From Deinococcus apachensis DSM 19763 (GTDB lineage Bacteria > Deinococcota > Deinococci > Deinococcales > Deinococcaceae): 64,000 nt of DNA. Under the pieces are notes generated by a model, which worked only from the letters and a program-made list of their open reading frames with translations, made no database searches and was not told the origin of the DNA. Made by a program: the position numbers and the translations under genes. Within the stretch, counting starts at the first letter, position 1. Every line of letters begins with the position of its first letter. The stretch is from contig NZ_KB906399.1 of the NCBI RefSeq assembly GCF_000381345.1, positions 297,001 to 361,000 of the forward strand, read 5' to 3'. This document shows, in pieces, positions 46,243-61,053 of this stretch.

Positions 46243-47004
46243 TTAACGCCCCCCCGCCCGCCGCTTCTCTGCCTGCACCAGCCGCACGAACCGCGCGAGG
46301 CGCGGCGCCCGGTTCCAGCGCTTGCGGTCCAGCCCCACCCGCCAGATGAACTCCACGCCCAGCTTGCGAGTCCAGGTGGGGGCGAGATCCGCAGTTCCCG
46401 CAAACACGTCAATGACGCCGCCACAGCCGATAATCACGGGAGCCCCCAGCACCTGCCGCCAGTACTGATTGAAGGTCTCCTGCCGCCCCGCGCCCATGCC
46501 CGTCAGGACGAGGTGCGCCTGGGAGGCACCCACGAGTTCGGCCACCCGCCTATCCTCGGGCAGGTCGAAGTAGCCGTGGTGGATTCCGGCAACCTGAATG
46601 CCGTAGTCGCGGACAGCATTCCGCGCGGCCTGCTCGGCGACACCGGGCTTGGCCCCCAGGAAGAACACCCGCAGGTCACCGCCGTGCCGCTCCATCAGGC
46701 CCTTCACGATGTCGTAGCCGGGGGCACGGGGCACCTCGCGGCCGTGCAGTTGCCGCGCGGCCCAGACGATGCCCACGCCGTCCGCAGTGACGAGGTCGGC
46801 CTCCTGGATGGCCCGCACGAACTCAGGATGGGTGCGCGACTGGACGATGAATTCGGGATTCAGCGTGACGACCGTGTGGGGGGTGCGCGGCGTGCGGAAC
46901 ATCCACTCGCCGAGGCGGTCGAGCGTTCCTGACAGCGTGATCACGTCCAGCGGCAGGTCGAACAGGGTGAGGCGCGGCTGGGCGGCGGGTTGGGGTGAAG
47001 CCAT
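46243..47004 (-). CDS. WecG/TagA/CpsF family glycosyltransferase
   Basis: The 253 residues contain TVVTLNPEFIVQSRTHPEFV, ADLVTADGVGIVWAARQLHG, GYDIVKGLMERHGGDLRVFF, LVLTGMGAGRQETFNQYWRQ and GVIDVFAGTADLAPTWTRKL. These match the TagA/WecG set, including the catalytic Asp in TADG. Members transfer N-acetylmannosaminyl groups onto lipid-linked GlcNAc for wall or capsule polymers. C-terminal basic residues suit a membrane-edge location. A TACAAT box lies 11 nt before ATG 47004. No polysaccharide cluster surrounds it. Confidence 0.9.
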   Translation of the reverse strand: MASPQPAAQPRLTLFDLPLDVITLSGTLDRLGEWMFRTPRTPHTVVTLNPEFIVQSRTHPEFVRAIQEADLVTADGVGIVWAARQLHGREVPRAPGYDIVKGLMERHGGDLRVFFLGAKPGVAEQAARNAVRDYGIQVAGIHHGYFDLPEDRRVAELVGASQAHLVLTGMGAGRQETFNQYWRQVLGAPVIIGCGGVIDVFAGTADLAPTWTRKLGVEFIWRVGLDRKRWNRAPRLARFVRLVQAEKRRAGGR

Positions 47005-47100
47005 GCGTGGGGCGGATTGTAACACGGGGGGTGGGGCAGGTCGCCCCAGAGCACCTCATCCGGGGCCGCCCCCACAAAGTTAATGTGGCACACTATCCGC

Positions 47101-47775
<675 letters not shown>

Positions 47776-47831
47776 GGTTGATGGAGGGACGCTCCAGACG
47801 CCCCGCGTGAAAACGCTCTAGGCTGGGGCCG

Positions 47832-47851
47832 ATGTGGAAGATGGTGGAGCT

Positions 47852-47855
<4 letters not shown>
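47832..47855 (+). CDS. Seven-codon leaderless upstream ORF before bshC
   Basis: ATG 47832 opens MWKMVEL and a stop at 47853-47855. TAGGCT (47819-47824) lies exactly 7 nt upstream, so this ATG, not a bshC codon, has the best leaderless signal. The stop overlaps a TTG codon of the bshC frame (TTGA). It may be a short coupling peptide or a chance feature. Confidence 0.35.
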
Positions 47856-49414
<1,559 letters not shown>

Positions 49415-49417
49415 TGG

Positions 49418-50123
49418 TCAGGGAATGACCTGGGGTTCCGTGGCGCTCTCGCCGTACTCCAGGCTGTCCAGCAGGCACAGGGCGAGGGCTTCCAGGGCCG
49501 CCCGCCGCTCGCCAGGTGCGGGGGCGTTGAGGGCGACGTTGAGGTAGTCGGCGGCGGGGGCATCGCGTGCCACTAAGTCGATCAACCAGTGGCGCGGTTT
49601 GACCTCCCACCTGCCATGCCCGGTAAAGCGCACGGACCAGACGCCCGACGGCAGAGGCGGCCTGATGGGTGTGCATGGGTGTTCCGAGCATTCCACGCGC
49701 CTCGACCACTTCATCTACCAAGAAATGCCGCTCGGCGGGAGTGAGGGGACGGGGCACGGGGCCAGCCGCATACAGGGCTCGGGCCTCGGCCACCAGGGCG
49801 TCCAGATCGGGATGCGGCACCAGCACGCGGCCCTGGGCGAACATGGCGATGGCAGCGTGATCGGGCTCCGCGAACATCGCCCGGACTTTCCGCATTGGAT
49901 TGTGGAAAGCCTCGACCGGCACCCCCTCCACCACGAAGCTGCCCCGCCAACGTTCATTCCCCGTCACGAGGGCATGCAGGTCCAGGTCGCTGTGGGCATC
50001 AGCCTCTCCCCGGGAGACGCTGCCGCACCACAGGACGGCGTAGACACCGGGTGTAGCGGTGACGCGGGCGAGCGCGTCGGGCAGGGCGGCTTCCAGACGA
50101 GGCTGGGCAGCGGGGTCAAGCAT
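49418..50123 (-). pseudogene. MNT-type nucleotidyltransferase, frameshifted near 49606
   Basis: The N-terminal half is a clean nucleotidyltransferase: VLWCGSVSRGEADAHSDLDL (GS-x-x-x-G ... D-x-D) and a helical part up to RALYRAWQV. The open frame then turns into Arg/Pro-rich sequence and would run into bshC (to 49371). A neighbouring frame continues naturally with KPRHWLIDLVARDAPAADYL and NVALNAPAPGERRAALEALA, ending EPQVIP at 49418, 3 bases from the bshC stop. Removing one C from the CCC run at 49606-49608 joins them. It is a real mutation or a sequencing error. The start follows TAAGCT (50130-50135) at 6 nt. Confidence 0.7.
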
Positions 50124-50144
50124 CGCCCCAGCTTAGTGTCACCC

Positions 50145-50669
50145 TTACGCCGTCGCGTACTCCTCCGTGGGCAGCCACTCCACCTCTACCCCCTGCTCGC
50201 CCAGCCACTCGGGAACGCTGTAGCGGGCGCGGGCCAGGCCGGAGAGGACTCGGTGGGCGGTCGTCACGGCGTGGCGGAGTTCGCCGTCGCTGATAAAGCC
50301 CGCCTCATGGGCGGCAAGCAGTTCCTCGGTGTCCACGATCTCGGCGGCCATGCCGTCGTGGACCAGGATGTCGAGGTAGTGGTCACGCACCGTCCAGAGG
50401 TCGCCCGACCGGGTGATCGTGGCGACATCAATGTAGTAGTCGTGTTCGCGCGGGCCGTGGAAATCGTAGCGGCAGACAACAATCCCCAGGGTGGGGAGCA
50501 GGTGCGCCTGCCAGTGCCGGATGCGGGGGTGAGCGACAAAGTCCCGCGCGACAAAGAGGCCTTGCCCGTGCTCACAGTACGTGTGGACGGGGCGGAGGCC
50601 GGTGTTCGTGTGATGTCGCCGCGCCGCCACCTCGTGCCGCTCTGTTTTGACAGGTTCCGCTCCGGGCAT
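50145..50669 (-). CDS. DUF402 domain-containing protein
   Basis: The 174 residues include HDYYIDVATITRSGDLWTVR, DHYLDILVHDG, AEIVDTEELLAAHEAGFISD, the pattern of DUF402 (FAU-1/YgaC-like) proteins. The DUF402 fold is linked to nucleotide phosphohydrolases and RNA-related proteins, but a role here is not known. TACGGT (50675-50680) lies 5 nt before the ATG. It runs in the same direction as the nucleotidyltransferase gene, 21 bases apart. Confidence 0.85.
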   Translation of the reverse strand: MPGAEPVKTERHEVAARRHHTNTGLRPVHTYCEHGQGLFVARDFVAHPRIRHWQAHLLPTLGIVVCRYDFHGPREHDYYIDVATITRSGDLWTVRDHYLDILVHDGMAAEIVDTEELLAAHEAGFISDGELRHAVTTAHRVLSGLARARYSVPEWLGEQGVEVEWLPTEEYATA

Positions 50670-50760
50670 GAACTACCGTACCGGATCAGCCCCCCCTCCG
50701 GGCGTAAAGTTTGTCTCAACCCAGGCTTCACGAAACGGCAACCGTCAGCCCACGCCGGAC

Positions 50761-53289
<2,529 letters not shown>

Positions 53290-53460
53290 AGCGCGCCAGT
53301 TTAGCCCAGGGGCCGGGGGCCGAGCGTGACCGAGGGAACGGGACAAGGCCACCGCAACGTTGGGTTCTGGCAGGGCATGCTGCGGTCGACCCCTCAGTCA
53401 ACTCCCCTGAGAACTCTTGATGTGCAATACGGAGAACAACGTTTGATACGAGGTTTTTTC

Positions 53461-53600
53461 TCCCTCCCTCCTTGTGGGGGACTCGCAGAGCTGCTTGCAG
53501 AGGGCCGGGGAGGGAGTGGTCCTCTTGCCAGACAACGAAAATCCACCTCGCCCAGCTTCTCATTTCGCATCAAGCGTTGAGAGGGGGGCCAGGTCCGCCC
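53461..53600. repeat. Dispersed intergenic repeat, family B, within a 610-base gene-free gap
   Basis: TCCCTCCCTCCTTGTGGGGG is followed by a 25-bp block (53480-53504) that recurs exactly at 55194-55218 and, reversed and diverged, at 25245 and 42370. The rest of the gap 53290-53899 shows no open frame I can support. The second half (53640-53890) has lower GC and mixed sequence, perhaps decayed genes. Confidence 0.6.
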
Positions 53601-53899
53601 TTCACCTGTCAGGAGTCCGAGGCTCTGCCAACCGCGCAAGTTTACGGTGGCCCTGGAGTACAGGAGGTTCAGGCTCAGGAGAGCGTGCCGCTACCGCCGA
53701 GGTGGGGGGACTCAGCGCCGAACTCCCCAGTCGGTGAAGCGCGTCCCGGAGCTCAGATTCCGGCTGGTCCGTTAACCCCGGTGAAGCGGCAAAGGCAACT
53801 CCGTTCTGGGCTCCGTAAGGCTTCCTTACTCCCGCCGGTCGGGTTTCACCGTTCTTGCGGCACTGTTCGTCTTACAGCACTGCGCGACCGGAATTCTTC

Positions 53900-54976
53900 T
53901 CAGCCTGCTCGAAGTGGGACGGCGGGCTCGACCTCCACCCGGTTGCGCCCGTGGTGCTTGGCGCGGTAGAGCAGGGTGTCGGCACGTTCCAGCGCTGTGG
54001 CCCCGTCCTCCAGGTCGACCAGGCCAGCCGAGAGTGTGACGAGCAGCCGGGGCAAGCCCGCCCGGCGCCCCACCTGCTGCGCGACCTGTCGCCGCAGGTC
54101 CTGGGCCAGCGCCACTGCCTGGGCAGGCGCCAGCCCGCAGAGCAGGACAGCGAATTCCTCCCCCCCGAAACGGTAGACCTGCCCGCCCTTCCCCACGACC
54201 TCGCGCAGCACGGCGGCGACCGCTTTCAGCACGAGGTCTCCCCCGGCGTGGCCGTAGGTGTCGTTGACCGCCTTGAAGTGGTCAAGGTCGAGCAGCAGCA
54301 GATGGGTGCCGGGAACCGGCCGCGCCAGCGCCTCGTCAAGGGCACGCCGGTTGCCCAGGCCGGTCAGCTTGTCAGTGTAGGCGAAGTCGCGCAGCACGTT
54401 CGCCTGCTCCGAGGCCCGCAGTTCCGTCAGCACGATGGTCTGTGCGGCCACGGTTCCTATGCCCTGGGCGGCGGTGATCAGCAGTACGCTGGCGACCGCC
54501 AGCGAGGCGTCTTGGGTGATCAGCAGGGCTCCCAGGGCCAGCGGCACGTTTGCCCCGGCGAACAGGACGAAGGGCTGCCACCAGGGCACGCCGCGCGTCT
54601 GTGCCGAGCCGCTGACCCGTCGCCGCAGGAGGGTGAAGAGGCCCACCACCAGCGCCAGATGCAGGACCTGCACGGCGCCCGCCCCGCCCCCCTGCCACAG
54701 CGCATAGACCATCAGCGGCAGGGCGACCGTCACCCCGGCTGGCCCACCCCCGCCGATGGTCGCCAGCGCCACCGGCACCGCCCGCAGGTCCAGGGACGCG
54801 CCGCCCTGCAAGGGAACAGCATTGGCGATCAGGATGAAGCTGCTGAGGGTGGTCAGCAGGGCGCGCAGCGCGATCTGGCTCCACAGCCGGGGCAGGACCA
54901 GGGTCCGTAGCGTCCAGCCGATCACGAGGGTGACCGTACACAGCACGCAGAAGTTCAGGAACAGGTCGTTCAACAT
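53900..54976 (-). CDS. Membrane-bound GGDEF diguanylate cyclase (5TM-5TMR_LYT-like)
   Basis: The 358 residues have six hydrophobic segments in the first 170 (FLNFCVLCTVTLVIGWTLRT, SFILIANAVPLQGGASLDLR and others), including the A-x-PLQGG-x-SLDLR segment of the 5TMR_LYT sensor family. The GGDEF domain follows: DKLTGLGNRRALDEAL, DLDHFKAVNDTYGHAGGDLV and VYRFGGEEFAVLL (GGEEF). It should make cyclic di-GMP. An RxxD inhibitory site upstream of GGEEF is not obvious. The start is uncertain; TACCCT (55003-54998) lies 21 nt upstream, giving a short leader. Confidence 0.88.
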   Translation of the reverse strand: MLNDLFLNFCVLCTVTLVIGWTLRTLVLPRLWSQIALRALLTTLSSFILIANAVPLQGGASLDLRAVPVALATIGGGGPAGVTVALPLMVYALWQGGGAGAVQVLHLALVVGLFTLLRRRVSGSAQTRGVPWWQPFVLFAGANVPLALGALLITQDASLAVASVLLITAAQGIGTVAAQTIVLTELRASEQANVLRDFAYTDKLTGLGNRRALDEALARPVPGTHLLLLDLDHFKAVNDTYGHAGGDLVLKAVAAVLREVVGKGGQVYRFGGEEFAVLLCGLAPAQAVALAQDLRRQVAQQVGRRAGLPRLLVTLSAGLVDLEDGATALERADTLLYRAKHHGRNRVEVEPAVPLRAG

Positions 54977-55190
54977 AAAGGCGTTGCCAGTGCCCGCAGG
55001 GTAGACGCGGCAGCATCACACTTCCATCACAGGCAGTCACGGCCTGTCACACGGACCGCGCCCCTATGAAAGACCGACCTTCCCTTTCAGCAATCGACTC
55101 CTCACCAGTCAGTGGTGCGGACAGTTTTGGCACCCTCCCAGGAGCAAAACTCCGGGAGCAGGGCTGAGACGCAATTTTTAGCGCCTCCCC

Positions 55191-55222
55191 CTTGACTCGC
55201 AGAGCTGCTTGCAGAGGGGGGG
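55191..55222. repeat. Dispersed intergenic repeat, family B short copy
   Basis: The 25-bp block (55194-55218) is identical to 53480-53504. It lies in the 381-base gap 54977-55357, which has no gene I can support. Confidence 0.7.
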
Positions 55223-55357
55223 CTGGGTGGGGGTGAGCGGGCAGCCCTCAGTGCACCGGAATCTCAAGGCCCTACACAACTGTCCGTGCCATTGGTACTG
55301 GGGAAATCAGCCGCAACCGCGGACGCGAAGGCGTCCCTGCACCCCGGGAGCCAGGCC

Positions 55358-56158
55358 CTATTCCAGCGCCCCGTTCAGCTCGTCCCTCAGCCGCCGCGCC
55401 GCCTCCCGGCTCGCCGCCACGCTCAGTCCGTCGGCGTACTGGACGGCCCGGCTCGCGCTCGCCAGGGCTCCGGTGCCCCCAGGATGGAAGGCCGGGGCCA
55501 GCCCCGCCGCCGTCCCACCCTGCACCCCCAGGCCGGGGAGCAGCAGTAGGGCACGGGGCATCAGCGAGCGGAAGAGGGCGAGGTCCTGCGGGTGGGTCGC
55601 GCCGACCACCGCGCCCACACTGGCGTATTCCCCCTCCTCCTCGTCGCCCAAGCGCGCGACCTCCACCGCCACGCGCTCGCTGACCCCCTGGCCCTGGACG
55701 TCGGCCTGGTCGGGGTTACTCGTCTTCACCAGGACGAAAATTCCGCCGCCGTTTGCCCTGGCCGCCTCCACAAAGGGGGTTAACGTGCCGAAGCCCAGGA
55801 AGGGGCTCACGGTCAGGGCGTCCCCCGCGTGCGGCCCAGCCAGCCAGCCCCGCGCGTAGGCCTCGGCGGTCGAGCCGATATCACCGCGTTTGCCGTCGAG
55901 GATCACGGGCAGGCCCAGCAGGCGGGCGGCAGCGCAGACCTCCTCCAGCAGCGTGAAGCCTGGCACCCCCAGCGCCTCGAAGAAGGCGAGCTGCGGCTTG
56001 ACGCAGGCGGCGAAGGGGGCGGTGGCCTCCAGCACGTCCAGTGTGTTCTCCCGGAGGTGGGTGAGGTCGCGGTAGGCGTCCGCCCGGGGGTCGAGGCCCA
56101 CGCACAGCCGGGTCCGGAGGTGGCGGGTGCGGTCGGTGACGGCGGCGGCAAAGGTCAT
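55358..56158 (-). CDS. pyrF: Orotidine 5'-phosphate decarboxylase (PyrF, type 2)
   Basis: This enzyme carries out the last step of UMP synthesis. The 266 residues contain [45 protein letters not shown] (catalytic Asp-Lys-Asp) and [20 protein letters not shown] and [12 protein letters not shown]. The order matches the longer OMP decarboxylase type 2. The start overlaps the stop of the upstream gene by 4 nt (ATGA) and also has its own TAGCCT (56166-56171) at 7 nt, so both coupled and independent expression are possible. Confidence 0.95.
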   Translation of the reverse strand: MTFAAAVTDRTRHLRTRLCVGLDPRADAYRDLTHLRENTLDVLEATAPFAACVKPQLAFFEALGVPGFTLLEEVCAAARLLGLPVILDGKRGDIGSTAEAYARGWLAGPHAGDALTVSPFLGFGTLTPFVEAARANGGGIFVLVKTSNPDQADVQGQGVSERVAVEVARLGDEEEGEYASVGAVVGATHPQDLALFRSLMPRALLLLPGLGVQGGTAAGLAPAFHPGGTGALASASRAVQYADGLSVAASREAARRLRDELNGALE

Positions 56159-56880
56159 CCGGGCGAGGCTAACACGCGCCACGCGGCCCTCACGAGGTCG
56201 GCGTTATCGGCAGCCAGGGTCCCGTCCGGCCGGGTGAGGGTGTCCTCCAGGCCGATGCGGGTGAAGAGGCCCCGGCGGCCCGCCTCGCGCACGAGGGGCC
56301 ATGCGCTGCGACCCAGGCCGTGCAGCAGGCGGGGCAGGGTCACTCCGGCCTCGTCCAGCAGGGCCAGGACGGCCGCCGCCTCCGGCAGCACCGCCTCCGC
56401 GGATTGATCGGGGAGTTCGACGAGGACCCGCAGCACCCGGTCCTGGTCCGGCCAACTCAGGAACGCCCGCGCGGCCCCCACGTTCCAGAGGCCCGCCTCG
56501 ACCCCCACGCCGAGGCCCAGCAGCGTCCCGGCCAGGCTCTCGGCGTGCGGCTCGTGCCAGTTGACCGAGATGAAATCGGGAAGGACCGTCCAGGCGCGGG
56601 TGGCGGCGAGTTGCGCGGCCACGTCGGGCAGAATCCAGAAGCCGCTGGAGATGCCGACCTGAACGCCTGGGCAGGCAGCGCGCACGGCATTCAGCACGTC
56701 AGCGACGACCCCTGCCTCCAGCGACTCGCGGCCCTGGCTGTCGCACGGATGCAGGTGCAGGGCTCCGGCGCCCGCCGCGACGGCTCCACGCGCTGCCTCC
56801 GCAAGCTGGGCCGGGGCCACGGGCAGGGCTGGGTGGCTTCCCACCGGGCGACCCCCATTCAGGCAGGCTTTCAGAAGCAT
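56155..56880 (-). CDS. DUF849 / BKACE family (3-keto-5-aminohexanoate cleavage-like)
   Basis: The 241 residues open [20 protein letters not shown] and contain [16 protein letters not shown] (HLH metal ligands), [24 protein letters not shown] and [20 protein letters not shown]. This is the beta-keto acid cleavage enzyme family, which cleaves a keto acid with acetyl-CoA. It is shorter than the typical 280 residues, and the exact substrate is not evident. TACGCT (56887-56892) lies 6 nt before the ATG. It overlaps pyrF by 4 nt. A divergent gene starts 36 bases away. Confidence 0.82.
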   Translation of the reverse strand: MLLKACLNGGRPVGSHPALPVAPAQLAEAARGAVAAGAGALHLHPCDSQGRESLEAGVVADVLNAVRAACPGVQVGISSGFWILPDVAAQLAATRAWTVLPDFISVNWHEPHAESLAGTLLGLGVGVEAGLWNVGAARAFLSWPDQDRVLRVLVELPDQSAEAVLPEAAAVLALLDEAGVTLPRLLHGLGRSAWPLVREAGRRGLFTRIGLEDTLTRPDGTLAADNADLVRAAWRVLASPG

Positions 56881-56916
56881 GGCCCGAGCGTACCCCGGCG
56901 CTGCTACCCTCCCCCC
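56881..56916. promoter_or_regulatory. Overlapping divergent leaderless promoters
   Basis: Only 36 bp separate two divergent start codons. The minus-strand -10 is TACGCT (56892-56887) and the plus-strand -10 is TACCCT (56905-56910). Each -35 must therefore lie inside the other gene's first codons. Confidence 0.6.
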
Positions 56917-57771
56917 ATGACCTTTTCCATCGTGGGCCGGGACCCCGCCACCGGGGACCTGGGCGTGGCCGTGGCGAGCAAGTTCCTGGCGGTGGGCGCC
57001 CTGGTGCCCTTCGCGCGCTCGGGGGTGGGCGCGGTCGCCACCCAGAGCTACGTGAACCCAAATTTCGGGCCGGAGGGGCTGCGGCTCCTCACCTCGAGGC
57101 TGGGGCCGGAGGAAGTCGCCGCCGAGTTCCAGGCCACCGACCCCGACATCGCCCAGCGGCAGTTCGGCATTGTGGGAGCGGACGGGCGTAGCGCGACTTA
57201 CAGCGGGGCGGGGTGCCACTCGTGGGCGGGCGGCTATACCGGGCCGGATGTGGCAATCCAGGGCAACATCCTGACCGGGCCGGAGGTGGTGGACGCGATG
57301 CTCGTGGCGTGGGAGGCGGGGGCGGGGCAACCTCTTCCCCACCGGCTGCTGGGGGCGCTGCGGGCGGGGGATGCGGCAGGCGGGGACCGGCGCGGGCGGC
57401 AGTCGGCGGCCCTGCTGTGCGTGGGCCCGGGAAGGGGCTACGGCGGCCTGACGGACGACTGGGTGAACCTGCGCGCCGACGACCACCCCGACCCCTGCGC
57501 CGAGGTGGAGCGGCTGCTGGGCATCCACGACCTGCTGTTCGGGCGGCCCGCGACGACCCGAGAACTGGACGAGGAGGAGCTGGGCTGGCTGCGCGCCCTG
57601 CTGATCCACGAGGACTACGCGACCTCGCTGCCCGGCGGCCCCTGGGACCCGGAGACGGAGGCGGCAGCCTGGGCGCTGTACGGCACCGAGAACCTGGAGG
57701 AACGCTGGGTGCCAGGCGGTCGCTTCGACCCGGTGGCGCTGGCGTACCTGCGGGAACGCTTCGGGGAGTGA
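56917..57771 (+). CDS. DUF1028 domain-containing protein (Ntn-hydrolase-like)
   Basis: The 284 residues begin [23 protein letters not shown] and contain [36 protein letters not shown] and [19 protein letters not shown]. This is the DUF1028 set, seen in plant and bacterial proteins of unknown function; the N-terminal part may be related to Ntn hydrolases. The C-terminal 70 residues are an added helical region. TACCCT precedes the ATG by 6 nt. It faces the DUF849 gene across a 36-bp gap, so the two may be coregulated. Confidence 0.85.
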   Translation: MTFSIVGRDPATGDLGVAVASKFLAVGALVPFARSGVGAVATQSYVNPNFGPEGLRLLTSRLGPEEVAAEFQATDPDIAQRQFGIVGADGRSATYSGAGCHSWAGGYTGPDVAIQGNILTGPEVVDAMLVAWEAGAGQPLPHRLLGALRAGDAAGGDRRGRQSAALLCVGPGRGYGGLTDDWVNLRADDHPDPCAEVERLLGIHDLLFGRPATTRELDEEELGWLRALLIHEDYATSLPGGPWDPETEAAAWALYGTENLEERWVPGGRFDPVALAYLRERFGE

Positions 57772-57773
57772 GA

Positions 57774-57893
57774 AAAGGCCGTCAGCGGTCAGAAAGCAGG
57801 CCTGGATCTCCACCGAGGACAACGCTCTTGTGCCCCTCCCTCTTGCTGACCCTCTCCCCTCGTGGGAGAGGGCCTGATGCAGCCAGGGGTGAG
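57774..57893. repeat. Dispersed intergenic repeats, family C copy 2 with family E end
   Basis: The family C sequence at 57786-57893 is the inverted copy of 17954-18063. It is preceded by CCGTCAGCGGTCAGAAAGC (57778-57796), family E. A second family E copy, GCTGACGGCTGACCGCTGA at about 57985, lies just before the Rrf2 gene, and a third at 14895. Together they occupy the 251-base gap 57772-58022. Confidence 0.7.
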
Positions 57894-58022
57894 GGGCGCG
57901 CCACCGGCAACCTCAGCCCGTCAGGCCAGCTTCCAGAGCTGGAACCGAATGGAATTAAACGCCTGGCCAGAAAGGGCTTCTTTGGCTGACGGCTGACCGC
58001 TGAAAGCTGATAGCCTCCTCCC

Positions 58023-58490
58023 ATGCGCCTCTCGGCCACTGATGTCTATGCCTTCCAGGCGCTCGGCTTCCTGGGTACCCAGGAACCCACGCGCTGGGTG
58101 TCGAGCGAGGAGATTAGCGAGGCGACGGGGGTCCACCGCCCCTACCTGGTCCGCATCCTGGCGGCGCTCAGCAACAAGGGCATCGTGAAGAGCAAGAAGG
58201 GCATCGGCGGGGGATACGCCCTGAGCCGCAAGCCCCGGCTGATCTCGCTGTGCGAGGTGGTGCGCGCCATCGACGGCCCGGTCGCGCCCCTCTCGTGCAT
58301 CAGCCTGAACTGGCACGAGCCCTGCGTGGAGGAAGACCGCTGCCACGCCCGCGCCACGCTCTACACCCGGATGCGCGACGCGATGCTCGCCGTCCTCCAG
58401 GAATTCAGCGTGGAAGACTTGGTGACCGACGCGCGGCAGGGCGTGAGTTACGGTCACTGCCTGGGCCACCTGCTCAAGCCGAATGCGTAG
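58023..58490 (+). CDS. Rrf2 family transcriptional regulator
   Basis: The 155 residues have a winged helix: [54 protein letters not shown] (Rrf2 signature) and a C-terminal part with three cysteines ([18 protein letters not shown]). That cysteine pattern suggests Fe-S or thiol sensing as in IscR or NsrR, while Rrf2 members such as CymR respond to cysteine. It lies directly before the sulfate-assimilation cluster, so sulfur control is the favoured role. TAGCCT (58011-58016) is 6 nt before the ATG and lies in a repeat. Confidence 0.9.
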   Translation: MRLSATDVYAFQALGFLGTQEPTRWVSSEEISEATGVHRPYLVRILAALSNKGIVKSKKGIGGGYALSRKPRLISLCEVVRAIDGPVAPLSCISLNWHEPCVEEDRCHARATLYTRMRDAMLAVLQEFSVEDLVTDARQGVSYGHCLGHLLKPNA

Positions 58491-58497
58491 GGGAAGC

Positions 58498-58692
58498 TAG
58501 CGCAGGGCTTGCCCCCGGGAGCCGTGCACCCTCTCCACGCGCGCGACCCGGAGGCGTTGACGCCCGACACGAGCTTGTTCGTGAGGTCCCGGGTTAGGGC
58601 CTGGGCTCGGGAGGTAAACACCGCCACCGCCGCAACGAGGACCGTGAGGGCGAGGGCGGGCAGCGGGCCGGAGTGGCGTTCGGGCGGGCCAT
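58498..58692 (-). pseudogene. Possible broken small secreted protein
   Basis: AGGAGG lies 8 nt before an ATG at 58692. That frame stops early. A second frame reads RHSGPLPALALTVLVAAVAV then FTSRAQALTRDLTNKLVSGV, which looks like a signal peptide and a mature start. A third frame ends QRLRVARVERVHGSRGQALR. Joining them needs two shifts. I give this low weight. The gap 58491-58951 holds this and the regulatory region below, nothing else. Confidence 0.28.
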
Positions 58693-58775
58693 GGCGATGG
58701 GTCCTCCTGTAGCGTCAAAAGCTGCTCAGGTGACAGTGTCGAATGAGGATTCGGTGAGTGACCGCATAGGCCCCC

Positions 58776-58856
58776 AACCGGCGGTTATCGAGACAACCGG
58801 AAGAAAGTCTCTTGTATTGGCCGCCAGATCAGATTACCTTTTTTATCAATGATTAC
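58776..58856 (+). promoter_or_regulatory. Promoter and candidate operators of the sulfate-assimilation cluster
   Basis: TTGTAT (58812-58817), a 17-bp spacer and TACCTT (58835-58840) form a promoter about 110 bp before the sulfite reductase ATG. GATTAC occurs twice (58832-58837 and 58851-58856), 19 bp apart, flanking and overlapping the -10. A palindrome AACCG-G-CGGTT (58776-58786) lies further upstream. The stretch is AT-rich compared with its surroundings. The Rrf2 protein is the natural candidate ligand. Confidence 0.5.
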
Positions 58857-58951
58857 TCGTCCCGCCCCCTGCCCCACGCGAATGTCTCGGCGACGCCGCT
58901 GACTGGCCCCCTCCAACTTCCTTCCCTCGCACGACCCCACGGAGCCCGCAC

Positions 58952-60507
<1,556 letters not shown>

Positions 60508-60511
<4 letters not shown>

Positions 60512-61053
60512 CCGCAACCCTGAACCGCCCCGGGGTCGAGACAGGCCGGGTGGTCTGGTTCACTGGCCTGTCGGGCGCGGGCAAGAGTACGCTGGCGAGC
60601 GCGTTGTATACCGAGTTGGTGGCGCGCGGCGCACAAGTGGAACTCCTCGACGGCGACGCCGTGCGTGAGAACCTGAGCAAGGGGCTGGGCTTCACGAGGG
60701 CCGACCGCGACACGAACGTCCGCCGTATCGCCTTCGTGGCCGGGCTGCTCGCCAAGCATGGCGTGACCGTCCTTGTGAGCGCGATCAGCCCCTATGCGGA
60801 CACCCGGCGCGAGGTGCTGAGTACCCTGCCCAACGCCAGCGAAGTCTTCGTGGACGCGCCCCTGGAGGTCGTCACCGAGCGCGACGTGAAGGGCCTGTAC
60901 CTGAAGGCGCTGGCGGGCGAGATCCCGCACTTCACGGGCGTCTCCGACCCCTACGAGGCGCCCGAGACGCCCGACCTGCACCTTCGCACCGACCACATCA
61001 GTGTGGAGGACGGCGTGAGGCAACTGCTCGCGCACCTGGGGTACGGGGCATGA
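60508..61053 (+). CDS. cysC: Adenylyl-sulfate kinase
   Basis: CysC phosphorylates APS to PAPS. The 181 residues have P-loop [39 protein letters not shown] (the D-G-D-x-x-R signature), [20 protein letters not shown] and [20 protein letters not shown]. This is the complete stand-alone enzyme. It overlaps both neighbours by 4 nt (ATGA), implying translational coupling. The presence of cysC with an APS-type CysH is slightly redundant and suggests PAPS is used too. Confidence 0.95.

Noticed and set aside
47083..47100. Upstream start of the Crp/Fnr gene at 47083
   Set aside because: The first six codons overlap the CACACT hexamer that would drive transcription. ATG 47101 sits at the correct spacing.
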